Of a stretch of DNA of 64,000 bases, positions 1-8,483 are shown piece after piece; position 1 is the first letter of the stretch, and every line of letters begins with the position of its first letter. Source of the stretch: JAFDBW01 sp963825575 (lineage in GTDB: Bacteria; Desulfobacterota; Desulfuromonadia; Desulfuromonadales; BM103). The notes under the pieces are model-generated. The model did no database searches and was not told the DNA's origin. It saw only the letters and a list, made by a program, of their open reading frames with translations. The stretch covers positions 53,277 to 117,276 of the forward strand of contig CAWGUB010000022.1 of NCBI GenBank assembly GCA_963825575.1, in the 5' to 3' direction. The position numbers were made by a program, and so were the translations under genes.

Positions 1-924
1 ACGAATCATCTTGATGTCTCTACGAGCGGTATTTCTCTGCGCTGTCCTGAATGCAGTGATAAATACTGGGCAATAAGAGAAAATTTCTCTCTGAGGGCCT
101 ACAAAAAGCCAGGTCGGATCTATTGCTTCGATTGTGGCCAGGAACTGGGTATTGAAAATATCTGCTTGAGCTGCGCAAGCCAGTGTCCTGATTATTGTAT
201 CGTACAGGCAACCAAGCCTGTTGCCCGGAAACAGAAGAGGGATGGTTTCAAGTTCAGCTTGGTGCGCGGGACAAAAGGTTCCAAACCAAAACCTTCCAAG
301 TCAAAAGCTTCTGCCGATTATAAACCTTCCCTTGTAGTTGAGAAGGGGGCTGCGGCCGATGAGAAAGCTGGTTCCCGCTGGTTGATCTATGCTGCCATTT
401 CCGTTCTGGTCCTCATCCTGGCCGGTGCTACGGGTAAAACTTATATGGAGTATAAGGCGGATAAACAATACTCCAAGGCGTTCATCACCGCCCTGTACGG
501 GGTGAAGGGAGGAACAGATGCGTGCCTGGGCACGGTTGACGACCTGACTGCCAAGTGGGAGAGAGAAACGGGAGGAGGCGTCGGCATCATTCCGCGTGTG
601 GCTAATAAGGACTTGGAAAGATTGGGAAAAATCAAGGATCGGGTGGATCAGTCTGTTGGAGCTTTGGGCGAGACCTCAGAGAAATTTACCGAAGCAAAGG
701 CAAACCTTGGTAAGCTTCACAACGTCTATGGAAAAATATATGAATTGGCCCTCTCGACACCAGGGACTCTCGATGCGTTCAAAACGTCAAGGAGTAAACT
801 TGAAAGCGATTTTTTCAAGTCAGCCGGTGAACTTAAAAAGTCCATGCCGGGGGTGATGCTAGATGAACTAGAGGTCGCAATTATCAAGTACAATAATCTG
901 GAGTTTATGATTCAATCCAAGTGA
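1..924 (+). CDS. zinc-ribbon, single-TM hypothetical protein (5'-truncated)
   Basis: The frame is open from the first base of the window, so the true start lies upstream; a TTG at 166 is only an internal codon. The visible 307 residues begin with a cysteine-rich head: CPEC at about residues 15-18, CFDC at 42-45, then CLSC and CPDYC between 55 and 66. This looks like two or three zinc ribbons. A basic, lysine-rich linker follows, then one membrane helix at about 125-147 (IYAAISVLVLILAG), and a charged, mostly helical tail of about 160 residues. The likely topology is a cytoplasmic zinc ribbon and an outside helical domain. I do not recognise the family. The gene stands alone and is followed by an intrinsic terminator. 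Confidence 0.8.
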   Translation, partial: TNHLDVSTSGISLRCPECSDKYWAIRENFSLRAYKKPGRIYCFDCGQELGIENICLSCASQCPDYCIVQATKPVARKQKRDGFKFSLVRGTKGSKPKPSKSKASADYKPSLVVEKGAAADEKAGSRWLIYAAISVLVLILAGATGKTYMEYKADKQYSKAFITALYGVKGGTDACLGTVDDLTAKWERETGGGVGIIPRVANKDLERLGKIKDRVDQSVGALGETSEKFTEAKANLGKLHNVYGKIYELALSTPGTLDAFKTSRSKLESDFFKSAGELKKSMPGVMLDELEVAIIKYNNLEFMIQSK

Positions 925-1008
925 GCGGTTCGGATAGGCCCCCGCCCCGTTTGTTGTAGAAATGACAATTTTATCAGCAAGCTCCATTGAATTGCTGACA
1001 GATCACTA

Positions 1009-1048
1009 GAAGAGGCGCACGCCATGGCATGCGCCTCTTCATCTTTGC
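1009..1048 (+). terminator. intrinsic terminator after the zinc-ribbon gene
   Basis: An 11-bp perfect stem GAAGAGGCGCA / TGCGCCTCTTC (1009-1019 with 1030-1040) encloses a 10-nt loop and is followed by a T-rich but broken run. It separates the first gene from ndk. Confidence 0.7.
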
Positions 1049-1057
1049 TCTCATGGC

Positions 1058-1086
1058 TTGACTTTTACATGCGCGAATGTTACAAG
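1058..1086 (+). promoter_or_regulatory. predicted sigma-70 promoter of ndk
   Basis: TTGACT at 1058-1063, a 17-bp spacer and TACAAG at 1081-1086. It lies about 40 bp upstream of the ndk start and just after the preceding terminator. The match is moderate and not tested. Confidence 0.4.
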
Positions 1087-1126
1087 CGCGAGGCTTTTAC
1101 AAATTATAAAAATTCTGGAGGATAGC

Positions 1127-1540
1127 ATGGAACAGACTTTCGCAATCATCAAACCCGATGCCTTTGCAGCCGGGAACGCCGGTAAGATCCTGGCCCGTAT
1201 TTATGCTGAAGGATTCAAGGTCGCCGGCATCAAGAAACTTTATATGAGCAAGGTTGAGGCAGAAGGTTTCTACTACGTGCACAAGGAGCGTCCTTTCTTC
1301 GGTGAACTGACCGATTTCATGAGCAGCGGTCCTTGCATTGTCATGGTCCTCGAAGCCGAAGGTGCCATCAAGAAGTGGCGAGACCTGATGGGTGCGACCA
1401 ACCCGGCTGAGGCCGAGGCAGGGACTCTGCGCAAAGAATTCGGTTCCAGTATCGGTGAGAACGCTACACATGGCTCCGATGCCCCGGAAACGGCGGCTTT
1501 CGAGATCCCTTATTTTTTCTCTGGTCTGGAACTCCTTTAA
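1127..1540 (+). CDS. ndk: nucleoside diphosphate kinase
   Basis: Transfers the terminal phosphate of ATP to nucleoside diphosphates through a phosphohistidine, balancing the NTP and dNTP pools in the cytoplasm. The protein is 137 residues, normal for the family, and starts MEQTFAIIKPDA. The active-site histidine is in NATHGSD (His115). The ATG at 1127 is chosen over an upstream in-frame start at 1058 because CTGGAGG sits just ahead of it and the family starts there. It is monocistronic: its own predicted promoter lies upstream and a strong hairpin with a T run follows. There are no oddities. Confidence 0.96.
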   Translation: MEQTFAIIKPDAFAAGNAGKILARIYAEGFKVAGIKKLYMSKVEAEGFYYVHKERPFFGELTDFMSSGPCIVMVLEAEGAIKKWRDLMGATNPAEAEAGTLRKEFGSSIGENATHGSDAPETAAFEIPYFFSGLELL

Positions 1541-1571
1541 AGGAATTCATCGAGGAAAAACTTGAGTCACA

Positions 1572-1605
1572 AAAGGCCCTTCGGTACAATCCGAAGGGCC
1601 TTTTT
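1572..1605 (+). terminator. intrinsic terminator of ndk
   Basis: A 13-bp perfect stem AAAGGCCCTTCGG / CCGAAGGGCCTTT (1572-1584 with 1591-1603) with a 6-nt loop, running into TTTTT. Confidence 0.9.
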
Positions 1606-1655
1606 CTTGCGACAAGGCCGCTTTATGGACGGCAGTCTTCTAAGAGAAGAACCAA

Positions 1656-2693
1656 ATGACGATATCTGCAAAAGTTGACCTGAAAAATCTGAGCCCTGTT
1701 GCGCTTGTAGAATTTCTTGCAGGCATGGGCAAGGAGAAATTTCGTGCCGTGCAGTTGATGCGCTGGGTTTACCAACGCGGGGTGTCTGAATTTACGGATA
1801 TGACCGATCTGTCCAAATCGTTTCGTGACGAGCTGGTTCAGAGGGCTTATATTTCAAAGTTCATTCCGGACACCGTAGAGGTCAGTTCCGACGGTACCCG
1901 GAAGTTTCTTTTCCGTCTGGATGACGGTAAAAGCATCGAAACCGTGCTCATCCCGATGGAGGGGGGGCGCAACACCCTCTGTATTTCAACCCAGGTTGGC
2001 TGTGCCATGCAATGCTCTTTTTGTCTGACCGGAACCTTCGGCCTGGAGCGCAATCTTACCGCTGCCGAAATCGTCAACCAGGTCTGTGCCGTGCGCGAAC
2101 AACACTCCGTAGATAATATTGTCCTGATGGGGATGGGAGAGCCGTTGCATAACCTGGACAATGTCGTTGACGCCCTGCAGATACTTTACGCCCCGACCGG
2201 TTTTGATTACGGGCCGCGCAAGGTAACCTTGTCGACCTCGGGGCTGGTGCCGGAGATGAGCGAACTCGGTCAACGTATCAAGGTCAACCTGGCGGTTTCC
2301 CTTAACGCAACGACTGATGAAGTGCGCAATGAACTGATGCCTGTCAACCGCCGATACCCCTTGCGGGAGTTGATGGAAGCCTGTCGAAAATTCCCTTTGG
2401 CCCCGCGGCAGCGGATCACATTTGAATATATACTGATCCAGGGTATCAACGATAGTCAGGCCGATGCCCGACGTCTGGTCAAGCTGCTGCACGGAATCAA
2501 GGCCAAGGTCAACCTTATCCCTTTCAACGAGTACTCCGGTTCGGATTACAGGCGGCCGAGCGACGCTGACATGCGCGCTTTTCAGACCTATCTGCTGGAT
2601 CGGCAGATTGTTGCAGTGCGCAGGGCCGGCAAGGGGCAGGATATCTCCGCTGCATGCGGGCAGTTGAAGGGGAGGATGGAAGATAAGCAGTAA
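1656..2693 (+). CDS. rlmN: dual-specificity 23S rRNA/tRNA adenine-C2 methyltransferase
   Basis: A radical SAM enzyme that methylates C2 of A2503 in 23S rRNA and A37 of some tRNAs. The protein has 345 residues. The 4Fe-4S/SAM cysteines are in CAMQCSFC (Cys116, Cys120, Cys123), preceded by the conserved STQVG. GMGEPLHN is the SAM-binding glycine motif. The methyl-carrying cysteine near the C-terminus (SAACGQL, Cys334) is present, so the enzyme looks intact. The gene stands between the ndk terminator and mtnP and could be cotranscribed with mtnP, 57 bp downstream. Confidence 0.95.
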   Translation: MTISAKVDLKNLSPVALVEFLAGMGKEKFRAVQLMRWVYQRGVSEFTDMTDLSKSFRDELVQRAYISKFIPDTVEVSSDGTRKFLFRLDDGKSIETVLIPMEGGRNTLCISTQVGCAMQCSFCLTGTFGLERNLTAAEIVNQVCAVREQHSVDNIVLMGMGEPLHNLDNVVDALQILYAPTGFDYGPRKVTLSTSGLVPEMSELGQRIKVNLAVSLNATTDEVRNELMPVNRRYPLRELMEACRKFPLAPRQRITFEYILIQGINDSQADARRLVKLLHGIKAKVNLIPFNEYSGSDYRRPSDADMRAFQTYLLDRQIVAVRRAGKGQDISAACGQLKGRMEDKQ

Positions 2694-2750
2694 ATCTTTA
2701 GGCTGTGACCTTGTAAAGTCATGGCATCAATATTATTGGAGGATCAAGCT

Positions 2751-3617
2751 ATGGAACAGATGACAATTGGCGTGATTGGCGGCAGTGGCCTGTATGAAAT
2801 TGAAGGTCTCACGGATATTGGGGAGGTCAGTCTCGATACGCCTTTTGGTGACCCCAGCGATGTATTTATCACTGGAATGCTGGATGGTGTCAAGATGGTT
2901 TTCCTGCCGCGACATGGGCGTGGCCATCGCTATCTCCCTTCTGAAGTGCCTTACCGGGCCAACATTTACGGTATGAAAATGCTTGGAGTCCAAAGAATTA
3001 TCTCAGTCTCAGCAGTTGGCAGTATGAAAGAAGAAATTGTCCCGGGACACATTGTCATCCCAGACCAATTTTTTGATCGGACCCATGGAAAAAGGGCTTC
3101 AACTTTCTTCGGCCAGGGTGTCACAGGTCATGTCCAGTTTGCTGACCCGGTTTGCCCGGAACTTGTCGAAGCCCTTTCCGAAGCCGGCCAGCGCGCAGGG
3201 GCAACTGTACATAAGGGCGGCACCTACATCTGCATCGAAGGGCCGAATTTCTCGACACGGGCCGAATCAACAATCTATCGCAGCTGGGGAGTCGATATCA
3301 TCGGCATGACCAATATCCCGGAAGCTCGTCTGGCACGTGAGGCGGAGATCTGCTACGGCACGGTTGCGTTGGCAACGGATTACGACTGCTGGCACGATGG
3401 TCATGATGATGTCACGGTAGAGGCTGTACTGGAGATCATCCGCCAGAATGTCGCCATGGCGCGCAACATTATCAAACATGCTGCAAAGGCTCTTTCGGCA
3501 AGACCTCAGTGCGGGTGTGGTGAGTCACTGAAGTATGCAATCATGACAGATCGTACTTTGATCCCCGAACAGACCCGCAGAAACCTGGAATCGATTTTGG
3601 GAAAATATCTGGACTAG
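2751..3617 (+). CDS. mtnP: S-methyl-5'-thioadenosine phosphorylase
   Basis: Cleaves methylthioadenosine (from polyamine and quorum-signal synthesis) to adenine and methylthioribose-1-phosphate. The protein has 288 residues and the family N-terminus GVIGGSGLYEIEG. The phosphate and base site motifs RHGRGH, SVSAVGS and GMTNIPEARLARE are present. NIPEARLAREAEI is typical of the MTAP branch rather than of purine nucleoside phosphorylase. The ATG at 2751 is preferred over 2721 because TTGGAGGA lies 7 nt before it. A second phosphorylase of the PNP type is encoded at 7538. Substrate choice is inferred from family motifs only. Confidence 0.92.
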   Translation: MEQMTIGVIGGSGLYEIEGLTDIGEVSLDTPFGDPSDVFITGMLDGVKMVFLPRHGRGHRYLPSEVPYRANIYGMKMLGVQRIISVSAVGSMKEEIVPGHIVIPDQFFDRTHGKRASTFFGQGVTGHVQFADPVCPELVEALSEAGQRAGATVHKGGTYICIEGPNFSTRAESTIYRSWGVDIIGMTNIPEARLAREAEICYGTVALATDYDCWHDGHDDVTVEAVLEIIRQNVAMARNIIKHAAKALSARPQCGCGESLKYAIMTDRTLIPEQTRRNLESILGKYLD

Positions 3618-3695
3618 ATCGACAGTATGATTGCTAAAAAGCTGTAGATTTGCTCTAATGATCAATTGCTGTTATTCCAGACAAAAAGGACCTTT

Positions 3696-4604
3696 ATGGA
3701 TATCCTGGTAGTCGGGTCTGTTGCTTTCGATAGCATAGAGACACCATTCGGTAAGGGAGATGACGTCCTGGGCGGATCCGCGACCTATTTCTCAACCTCG
3801 GCGAGTTTTTTCACCGGCGTCCAGCTGGTTGCCGTGGTCGGTGAGGATTTCCCCGATGAACCGCGACAGTTCCTTTCGTCACGTGGCGTTGACTTGGCTG
3901 GCCTCCAGACTCTGCCAGGACAGACCTTCCGCTGGAAGGGTCGTTACAGCTACGATCTCAATGAAGCACATACACTGGAGACACATCTGAACGTCTTTGA
4001 AACGTTCCATCCGCAACTCCCGGAACTCTATCGTCAGGCTGAATACGTTTTCCTGGCCAACATAGACCCCGAGCTTCAGCTGGAGGTCCTGCAGCAGGTC
4101 GAAAAGCCAAAATTAATCGCCTGCGATACAATGAACTTCTGGATAGAGTGTAAGCGTGATGCTTTGGTGAACACCCTGGGGCACGTCGATATCCTGGTCA
4201 TTAACGAATCTGAAGTCCGCCAACTTGCTGAAGAAGCCAACCTCGTTAAGGCTTCAAAGCAGGTTCTGGCCATGGGCCCGAAGACCCTGGTTGTGAAGCG
4301 CGGTGAATACGGCGTCCTGGTATTTAATGAGCACTCGATCTTTTCCGCCCCGGCATATCCTCTGGAAGAGGTCTTCGATCCAACCGGCGCTGGAGATACT
4401 TTTGCGGGCGGTTTTATGGGATACCTGGCTGCGACCAACAACTTAAGTGATGAAACGATACGCAAAGCGACTGTCTTCGGTAGTGTCATGGCGTCATTCA
4501 CTGTAGAGGATTTCAGTCTCAACCGGTTGCGAAAGTTGGACTGGACAGAGATCGAAGGTCGCTTCCGACACTTTCAGGCACTGACTGTTTTTGAAGGTTT
4601 GTAA
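3696..4604 (+). CDS. PfkB-family carbohydrate/nucleoside kinase
   Basis: A ribokinase-fold kinase of 302 residues. It has the N-terminal strand ILVVGSVAFDSI, the glycine pair GGSATYF, and the C-terminal PfkB signature DPTGAGDTFAGGF with the catalytic aspartate in GAGD. The substrate cannot be read from sequence: candidates are a sugar, adenosine or another nucleoside. The neighbouring MTA phosphorylase would fit a nucleoside or methylthioribose-type substrate, but this is inference. The ATG at 3696 follows AAAAAGGA by a few bases and starts directly at the first beta strand; the upstream in-frame start at 3666 adds no conserved residues. Confidence 0.88.
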   Translation: MDILVVGSVAFDSIETPFGKGDDVLGGSATYFSTSASFFTGVQLVAVVGEDFPDEPRQFLSSRGVDLAGLQTLPGQTFRWKGRYSYDLNEAHTLETHLNVFETFHPQLPELYRQAEYVFLANIDPELQLEVLQQVEKPKLIACDTMNFWIECKRDALVNTLGHVDILVINESEVRQLAEEANLVKASKQVLAMGPKTLVVKRGEYGVLVFNEHSIFSAPAYPLEEVFDPTGAGDTFAGGFMGYLAATNNLSDETIRKATVFGSVMASFTVEDFSLNRLRKLDWTEIEGRFRHFQALTVFEGL

Positions 4605-4627
4605 GCAGGCAACAGAGGGGAGGCGTT

Positions 4628-5377
4628 ATGTTCCTGCGGGATGAGTCAATTAATGGAATCGGTGTGTCGGCCGACAAGGTCGTCCACCTTTTTCGCTCCA
4701 TGCGCGAAGTTCAGCTTGCCTTGCCGGGAGTCTCAGCGCAGCAGGCAAGTGCTTATCTCTGCCAGTATAAACAACCGGAGGGTATCGCGACAGTTGCCGT
4801 GTTCCACCTGCACAAGAGCAGGGTGCTGGCTTTTTATTTCAGCGATCCACGAGTTATTGCTGAACAGAAAATGGACAACATGCTTGACCAGGGGCTGAAT
4901 TTTGTCGAATCAATGGGCTTTCTCCTGACAGATCAGGATATCCATCTCCTGGATAAGGCTGACCGGCAGATGTTATGGGAGTCCCTACCTTTGAAAGTGG
5001 GATTGGATGTCGAAGAAGCCCCTTCGGAACCGGCTCCGACAATACAGCCCGAGGTGAAAACTGCAGTGGAACCTGCTGCCAGTGTCGTAGCCCCCGACTC
5101 GACTTCAGCAAAGAAACAGCCGTCTGTTGAAACGACCGCCAGCAGCAAACCTGCTGCAAACCCATCGCCCGCCGTCAAGCCTGTCCGGCAGACCGAGCCA
5201 AAGGAAGCTGAGGAGGAGGCCGCCGAAAATGTTGACGACCTGCTTGCAGCTGTCGAGGCGATGCGAGCCAAGCGCCCCGGGTTGAGGGCGCGCAAGACTG
5301 CTCCCTCGGCGGAAGAAATGAACCGGAGAAAAGAACAGTTACGTGAAACAGTGGGACGGATTCTTGCTTCGCTCTAA
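4628..5377 (+). CDS. hypothetical protein with Pro/Ala-rich linker
   Basis: A 249-residue protein I do not recognise. Residues 1-130 look like a compact alpha/beta domain. About residues 130-205 are a low-complexity Ala/Pro/Glu/Lys linker, followed by an acidic stretch and a basic amphipathic C-terminal helix rich in Arg and Lys. There is no signal peptide or membrane segment. GGGGAGG lies directly upstream of the ATG. It is 23 bp after the PfkB gene and is followed at 5403 by the TPR lipoprotein, so it opens a run of closely packed genes ending with the nucleoside phosphorylase. The role is unknown. Confidence 0.8.
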   Translation: MFLRDESINGIGVSADKVVHLFRSMREVQLALPGVSAQQASAYLCQYKQPEGIATVAVFHLHKSRVLAFYFSDPRVIAEQKMDNMLDQGLNFVESMGFLLTDQDIHLLDKADRQMLWESLPLKVGLDVEEAPSEPAPTIQPEVKTAVEPAASVVAPDSTSAKKQPSVETTASSKPAANPSPAVKPVRQTEPKEAEEEAAENVDDLLAAVEAMRAKRPGLRARKTAPSAEEMNRRKEQLRETVGRILASL

Positions 5378-5402
5378 GTCACTATTTGAAAGGTTGTATC
5401 TA

Positions 5403-6164
5403 ATGCATTATCGATGGATTCTCTCTGGCATGGTCGTGCTGCTTATGCTGATGGTTGCCTGTGTGCCGGTTAAAGAGAAAAGGTCCGCTGCTAAAGATGC
5501 CAGATATCATTACCTGCTCGGCTCTACCTCGCTGAATGAGCAAAATCCGACAGAGGCACTCAAGGAATTTCTCCTGGCAGAAGAGTATGACGACGAAGAC
5601 CCTGAAATCCAGGATGGTCTTGCCCAGGCTTATTGGCAGAAAAGAGCTTTTGACCTGGCAGAGAAACATTTTTTAAAAGCAATAGAACTTAGCGACAACG
5701 ATCCGAAATACTACAGCAACCTCGGGGCTCTCTACCTCTCCATGGATCGCTATGATGATGCAATCAATGCTTTCAGGACGGCTGCTGACAGTCTGCTTTT
5801 TGACCGGCCTGAGTTAGCCTGGACCGGGATCGGCCTGGCGTATTTCCATAAACAGGATTATCCGGCAGCCCAACGCGCATATGAAAAAGCGATGGATCTG
5901 AGTCCGCGCTACTACATGCCGCCGTTTCGTCTTGGGGAGCTTTATTACAACCAGGACCGTCCGGTCGAAGCCCTAGACATGTTTAGCCGCAGTGTTGAAC
6001 TGGCGCCCAATTTCTACACCGGTTTTTACTGGCAAGGGCTGGTCTATATGAAAATGAAAGACACTACCGAGGCGAAAAAATCGTTTAGGGAGGTCATTCG
6101 TCTGGCCCCAGGTAGTGAATTGGCCCGGTTGTCAGGGAATTATCTCAAAATTATCGGTAAATGA
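5403..6164 (+). CDS. TPR-repeat lipoprotein, PilF/PilW-like
   Basis: A 253-residue lipoprotein. The signal peptide is hydrophobic (VVLLMLMVAC) with the lipobox cysteine at residue 20, followed by charged residues. The rest is four or five tetratricopeptide repeats, visible as recurring A-x2-Y-x5-Y/F-x2-A units such as YSNLGALYLSMDRYDDAI. Lipid-anchored TPR proteins of this size include PilF/PilW, which help assemble the type IV pilus secretin, but no pilus gene is adjacent, so this is only a likeness. The ATG at 5403 is chosen over 5343 because GAAAGG precedes it and it begins a proper signal peptide. It overlaps the next gene by ATGA. Confidence 0.88.
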   Translation: MHYRWILSGMVVLLMLMVACVPVKEKRSAAKDARYHYLLGSTSLNEQNPTEALKEFLLAEEYDDEDPEIQDGLAQAYWQKRAFDLAEKHFLKAIELSDNDPKYYSNLGALYLSMDRYDDAINAFRTAADSLLFDRPELAWTGIGLAYFHKQDYPAAQRAYEKAMDLSPRYYMPPFRLGELYYNQDRPVEALDMFSRSVELAPNFYTGFYWQGLVYMKMKDTTEAKKSFREVIRLAPGSELARLSGNYLKIIGK

Positions 6165-7027
6165 TGGAAAGTAAAGATGGAAATATTGGTCGTCTCCTGA
6201 AAGAGCGGCGTGAAGAGCTGGGCTACACGCTTCAGGAGGCCGAGCAAGAGACACGGATACGCAAGACCTATCTGGAAAGTCTCGAGAATAATCGTTTCTC
6301 GGAGCTTCCCGGGCAAGCCTACGTAACTGGGTTTATCCGTGTCTATGCGCGCTATCTTGGTCTCAAAAGCAATCCCCTGCTAACACTGTTGAGCGATCTC
6401 CAAAGCGCTGAAATCAAGCCTCAGGAAACTCTACAGAAGGTCGTCCCGCGGACTGTCCTTCGGACAAGGCCTTCTTCAGGTGGCGATTGGCGGAACTTCT
6501 TTTTGGTTTTTATTCTGGTTCTGGTCATCGGTGGAATTCTTTATTTTCTGCCTGCGATGTTTCCGGGCGACGAGCAGACCAACGAGAGCGCAACCAAGGT
6601 CACTGAACCCGAGAGAGAGCAGGTTGCACCCGGGAAGTCACAATTTGAACCTGAAAAAACACAAACACAGGCCGTTGACCAGGGCAAACCAGATGAGTCG
6701 GAAAATGTTGTGCCTGCCCAGGCCGCCGCGCAGACCAGCATTATTGCAAAGCAGCAGAATCTGGATCGCGGGATCTTACCTGTTATCCCCGATAGTGGCG
6801 CGTCATTACGGATGCTTGCTTTGGCCGATAGCTCACTTATAATTAAAGTCGATGCGCGTAAGCCACAACAGTATGATCTGTACGACGGTCTTGATCTGAC
6901 ATGGAAGGTCAAGGAGAGAGTGTCTGTGGAATTTGCCGCCAGTGATGTCGCACGTTTCTGGCTGGACGGCCGGGAAATTGATATTGCAGGTTTAGATATT
7001 TTCGAATTGCAGCCTGCTGGTGAATGA
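6161..7027 (+). CDS. RodZ-like HTH / membrane protein
   Basis: A 288-residue protein with the RodZ layout: a Cro-type helix-turn-helix (about residues 8-72, with LKERREELGYTLQEAE and LENNRFSELPGQAYV), one membrane helix (about 111-130), a Gln/Glu/Pro-rich spacer, and a C-terminal beta domain of the DUF4115 kind. RodZ links MreB to the cell-wall elongation machinery. In this lineage the same layout is often annotated simply as a helix-turn-helix protein. It is translationally coupled on both sides by ATGA overlaps, with the TPR lipoprotein upstream and the receiver protein downstream. Whether it truly works with MreB is inferred. Confidence 0.85.
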   Translation: MMESKDGNIGRLLKERREELGYTLQEAEQETRIRKTYLESLENNRFSELPGQAYVTGFIRVYARYLGLKSNPLLTLLSDLQSAEIKPQETLQKVVPRTVLRTRPSSGGDWRNFFLVFILVLVIGGILYFLPAMFPGDEQTNESATKVTEPEREQVAPGKSQFEPEKTQTQAVDQGKPDESENVVPAQAAAQTSIIAKQQNLDRGILPVIPDSGASLRMLALADSSLIIKVDARKPQQYDLYDGLDLTWKVKERVSVEFAASDVARFWLDGREIDIAGLDIFELQPAGE

Positions 7028-7563
7028 GCTCAGTTATGTTGATCACCTGTTCTGAATGTAAGGGTCGATATAAGATTGATCCCTCCGGCAGTAAATCGAA
7101 AGTGGGCAAAGTCAAATGCCCCGGTTGCTCTCATGTGTTTGAAATCACACTGACTGGTAACGATGAGAAACAGATAGAAAAAGCAGCAGCGGCTCAGCCG
7201 TTGGTTCTGATTGTCGACGATGCCCGTTTTTTCCGACAAATGATCAAGGACCTCCTTAACGATTTACCGGTGGAATTCATCTCGGCAGCAGACGGCGACG
7301 AGGCCTGGGAGAAGATTACAACCCGCTTGCCGCAACTGGTTTTACTTGATCTCAGCATCCCCGGCAAAACCGGCAAACAGATCCTTCAGGCCCTGCAGCG
7401 AGAGCCCCGCTTCAGCCAGGTAAAAACCCTTGCCATGAGTGGCGTTGAACGGGGTGAAGAGGTCGCCGCTGAAGTTCGCCGGTTCGGAGCTGTGGATTTC
7501 ATCAATAAATCTTTTAAGCCCAGTGAACTTGAAAAACGTGTCAGAAACATTTTGGGAATTTGA
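7024..7563 (+). CDS. zinc-ribbon / receiver-domain protein
   Basis: The first 45 residues are an MJ0042-type zinc ribbon: ITCSECKGRYKID with Cys9 and Cys12, then KCPGCSHVF with Cys32 and Cys35. Residues about 58-179 are a CheY-like receiver with the acidic pair in IVDDARFF, the phosphorylation site Asp109 in LVLLDLSIPG, and a conserved lysine in FINKSFKP. There is no output domain. The gene overlaps the RodZ-like gene by ATGA and the following phosphorylase by 26 bp. The zinc-ribbon/receiver pairing is seen in Geobacter-type and myxobacterial genomes. The kinase and target are unknown. Confidence 0.88.
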   Translation: MSSVMLITCSECKGRYKIDPSGSKSKVGKVKCPGCSHVFEITLTGNDEKQIEKAAAAQPLVLIVDDARFFRQMIKDLLNDLPVEFISAADGDEAWEKITTRLPQLVLLDLSIPGKTGKQILQALQREPRFSQVKTLAMSGVERGEEVAAEVRRFGAVDFINKSFKPSELEKRVRNILGI

Positions 7564-8392
7564 ACCTGGTGATTCTGCGCGCCGACTGCTCGATGAGATT
7601 CGCAGTCAAACCGGTGTGGCTGTTTTCGATCTGGCTGTAGTTCTTGGCTCTGGCTGGAAGGAGGCCGCCGGACTTGGCGAAACCCTCGGTATTTTCAACT
7701 ACGAGGATTGGCCATGCTTCCCAGGGGGTCAAATTGAAGGCCACCGTGGTCAACTGATAGCAGTTCGTTTATCTTCCTGGAACATCCTGTTTTTTTCCGG
7801 CCGTTTCCATTGTTATCAAAATATCAATGCCTTTCAAGCGGCTCTCCCGGTACGGCTTGCCCGTGCACTGGGTTGCCAGCGAATACTCCTGACCTGTGCA
7901 ACGGGCAGTATCAACAAAAATTTCAAGCCAGGGGATTTCATGTTGGTTGAAGATCATATCAACCTGCTTGGCGATAACCCGCTGCGCGGCCTTGCCGGCA
8001 ACACTTTTGTTGACCTTACTGGTCTGTATGATCAGAGCCTTTACGATCGACTCTCCTGCTGCCACTCTTCAGACCTGTGTCTTCACCGCGGCGTTCTTGC
8101 TGCCATGCCCGGGCCATCATATGAAACTCCTGCCGAGATCCGTTTTCTGCGAACGGTTGGAGTTGATGTTGTCTCGATGTCAACGGTATCGGAAGCAATC
8201 ATGGCCCGGTTTCTTGGGATGCAGGTTGCTGCTGTTGCCTTTATCGCCAATTATGCTGCCGGGATCACAGCAGACAAACTCAGCCACAAAGAGGTCCTTG
8301 TTTGTAGCTCTCAGCACGCGGACCTGTTTCCTCTTCTGATCAAGCTGTTTATTGACACCTGGCAAGACTTGAGCCAGAGTAATCCTGATTGA
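7538..8392 (+). CDS. purine nucleoside phosphorylase (PNP family 2-type)
   Basis: Phosphorolysis of purine nucleosides for salvage. The protein is 284 residues from a GTG at 7538, which lies inside the end of the receiver gene and gives the usual family length; the longer frame back to 7439 would overlap that gene by 125 bp. Motifs include VVLGSGW, the phosphate loop GRFHCYQ, DHINLLGDNPL, GPSYETPAEIRFLR and SMSTVSE. This motif set belongs to trimeric PNP (punA/xapA-like). The MTA phosphorylase at 2751 is a relative with a different substrate. The start is the least certain part. Confidence 0.87.
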   Translation: MSETFWEFEPGDSARRLLDEIRSQTGVAVFDLAVVLGSGWKEAAGLGETLGIFNYEDWPCFPGGQIEGHRGQLIAVRLSSWNILFFSGRFHCYQNINAFQAALPVRLARALGCQRILLTCATGSINKNFKPGDFMLVEDHINLLGDNPLRGLAGNTFVDLTGLYDQSLYDRLSCCHSSDLCLHRGVLAAMPGPSYETPAEIRFLRTVGVDVVSMSTVSEAIMARFLGMQVAAVAFIANYAAGITADKLSHKEVLVCSSQHADLFPLLIKLFIDTWQDLSQSNPD

Positions 8393-8483
8393 AACCATAT
8401 TCTTTAGCGTTCTGTAACCTATTGTTTTCTCGTTATATTTCTGATTAAAATAACTTGACACCAGCTTGACAGAGTGCGCCCTC

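Noticed and set aside
3267..3479. Minus-strand ORF inside mtnP
   Set aside because: Shadow frame of a conserved gene.
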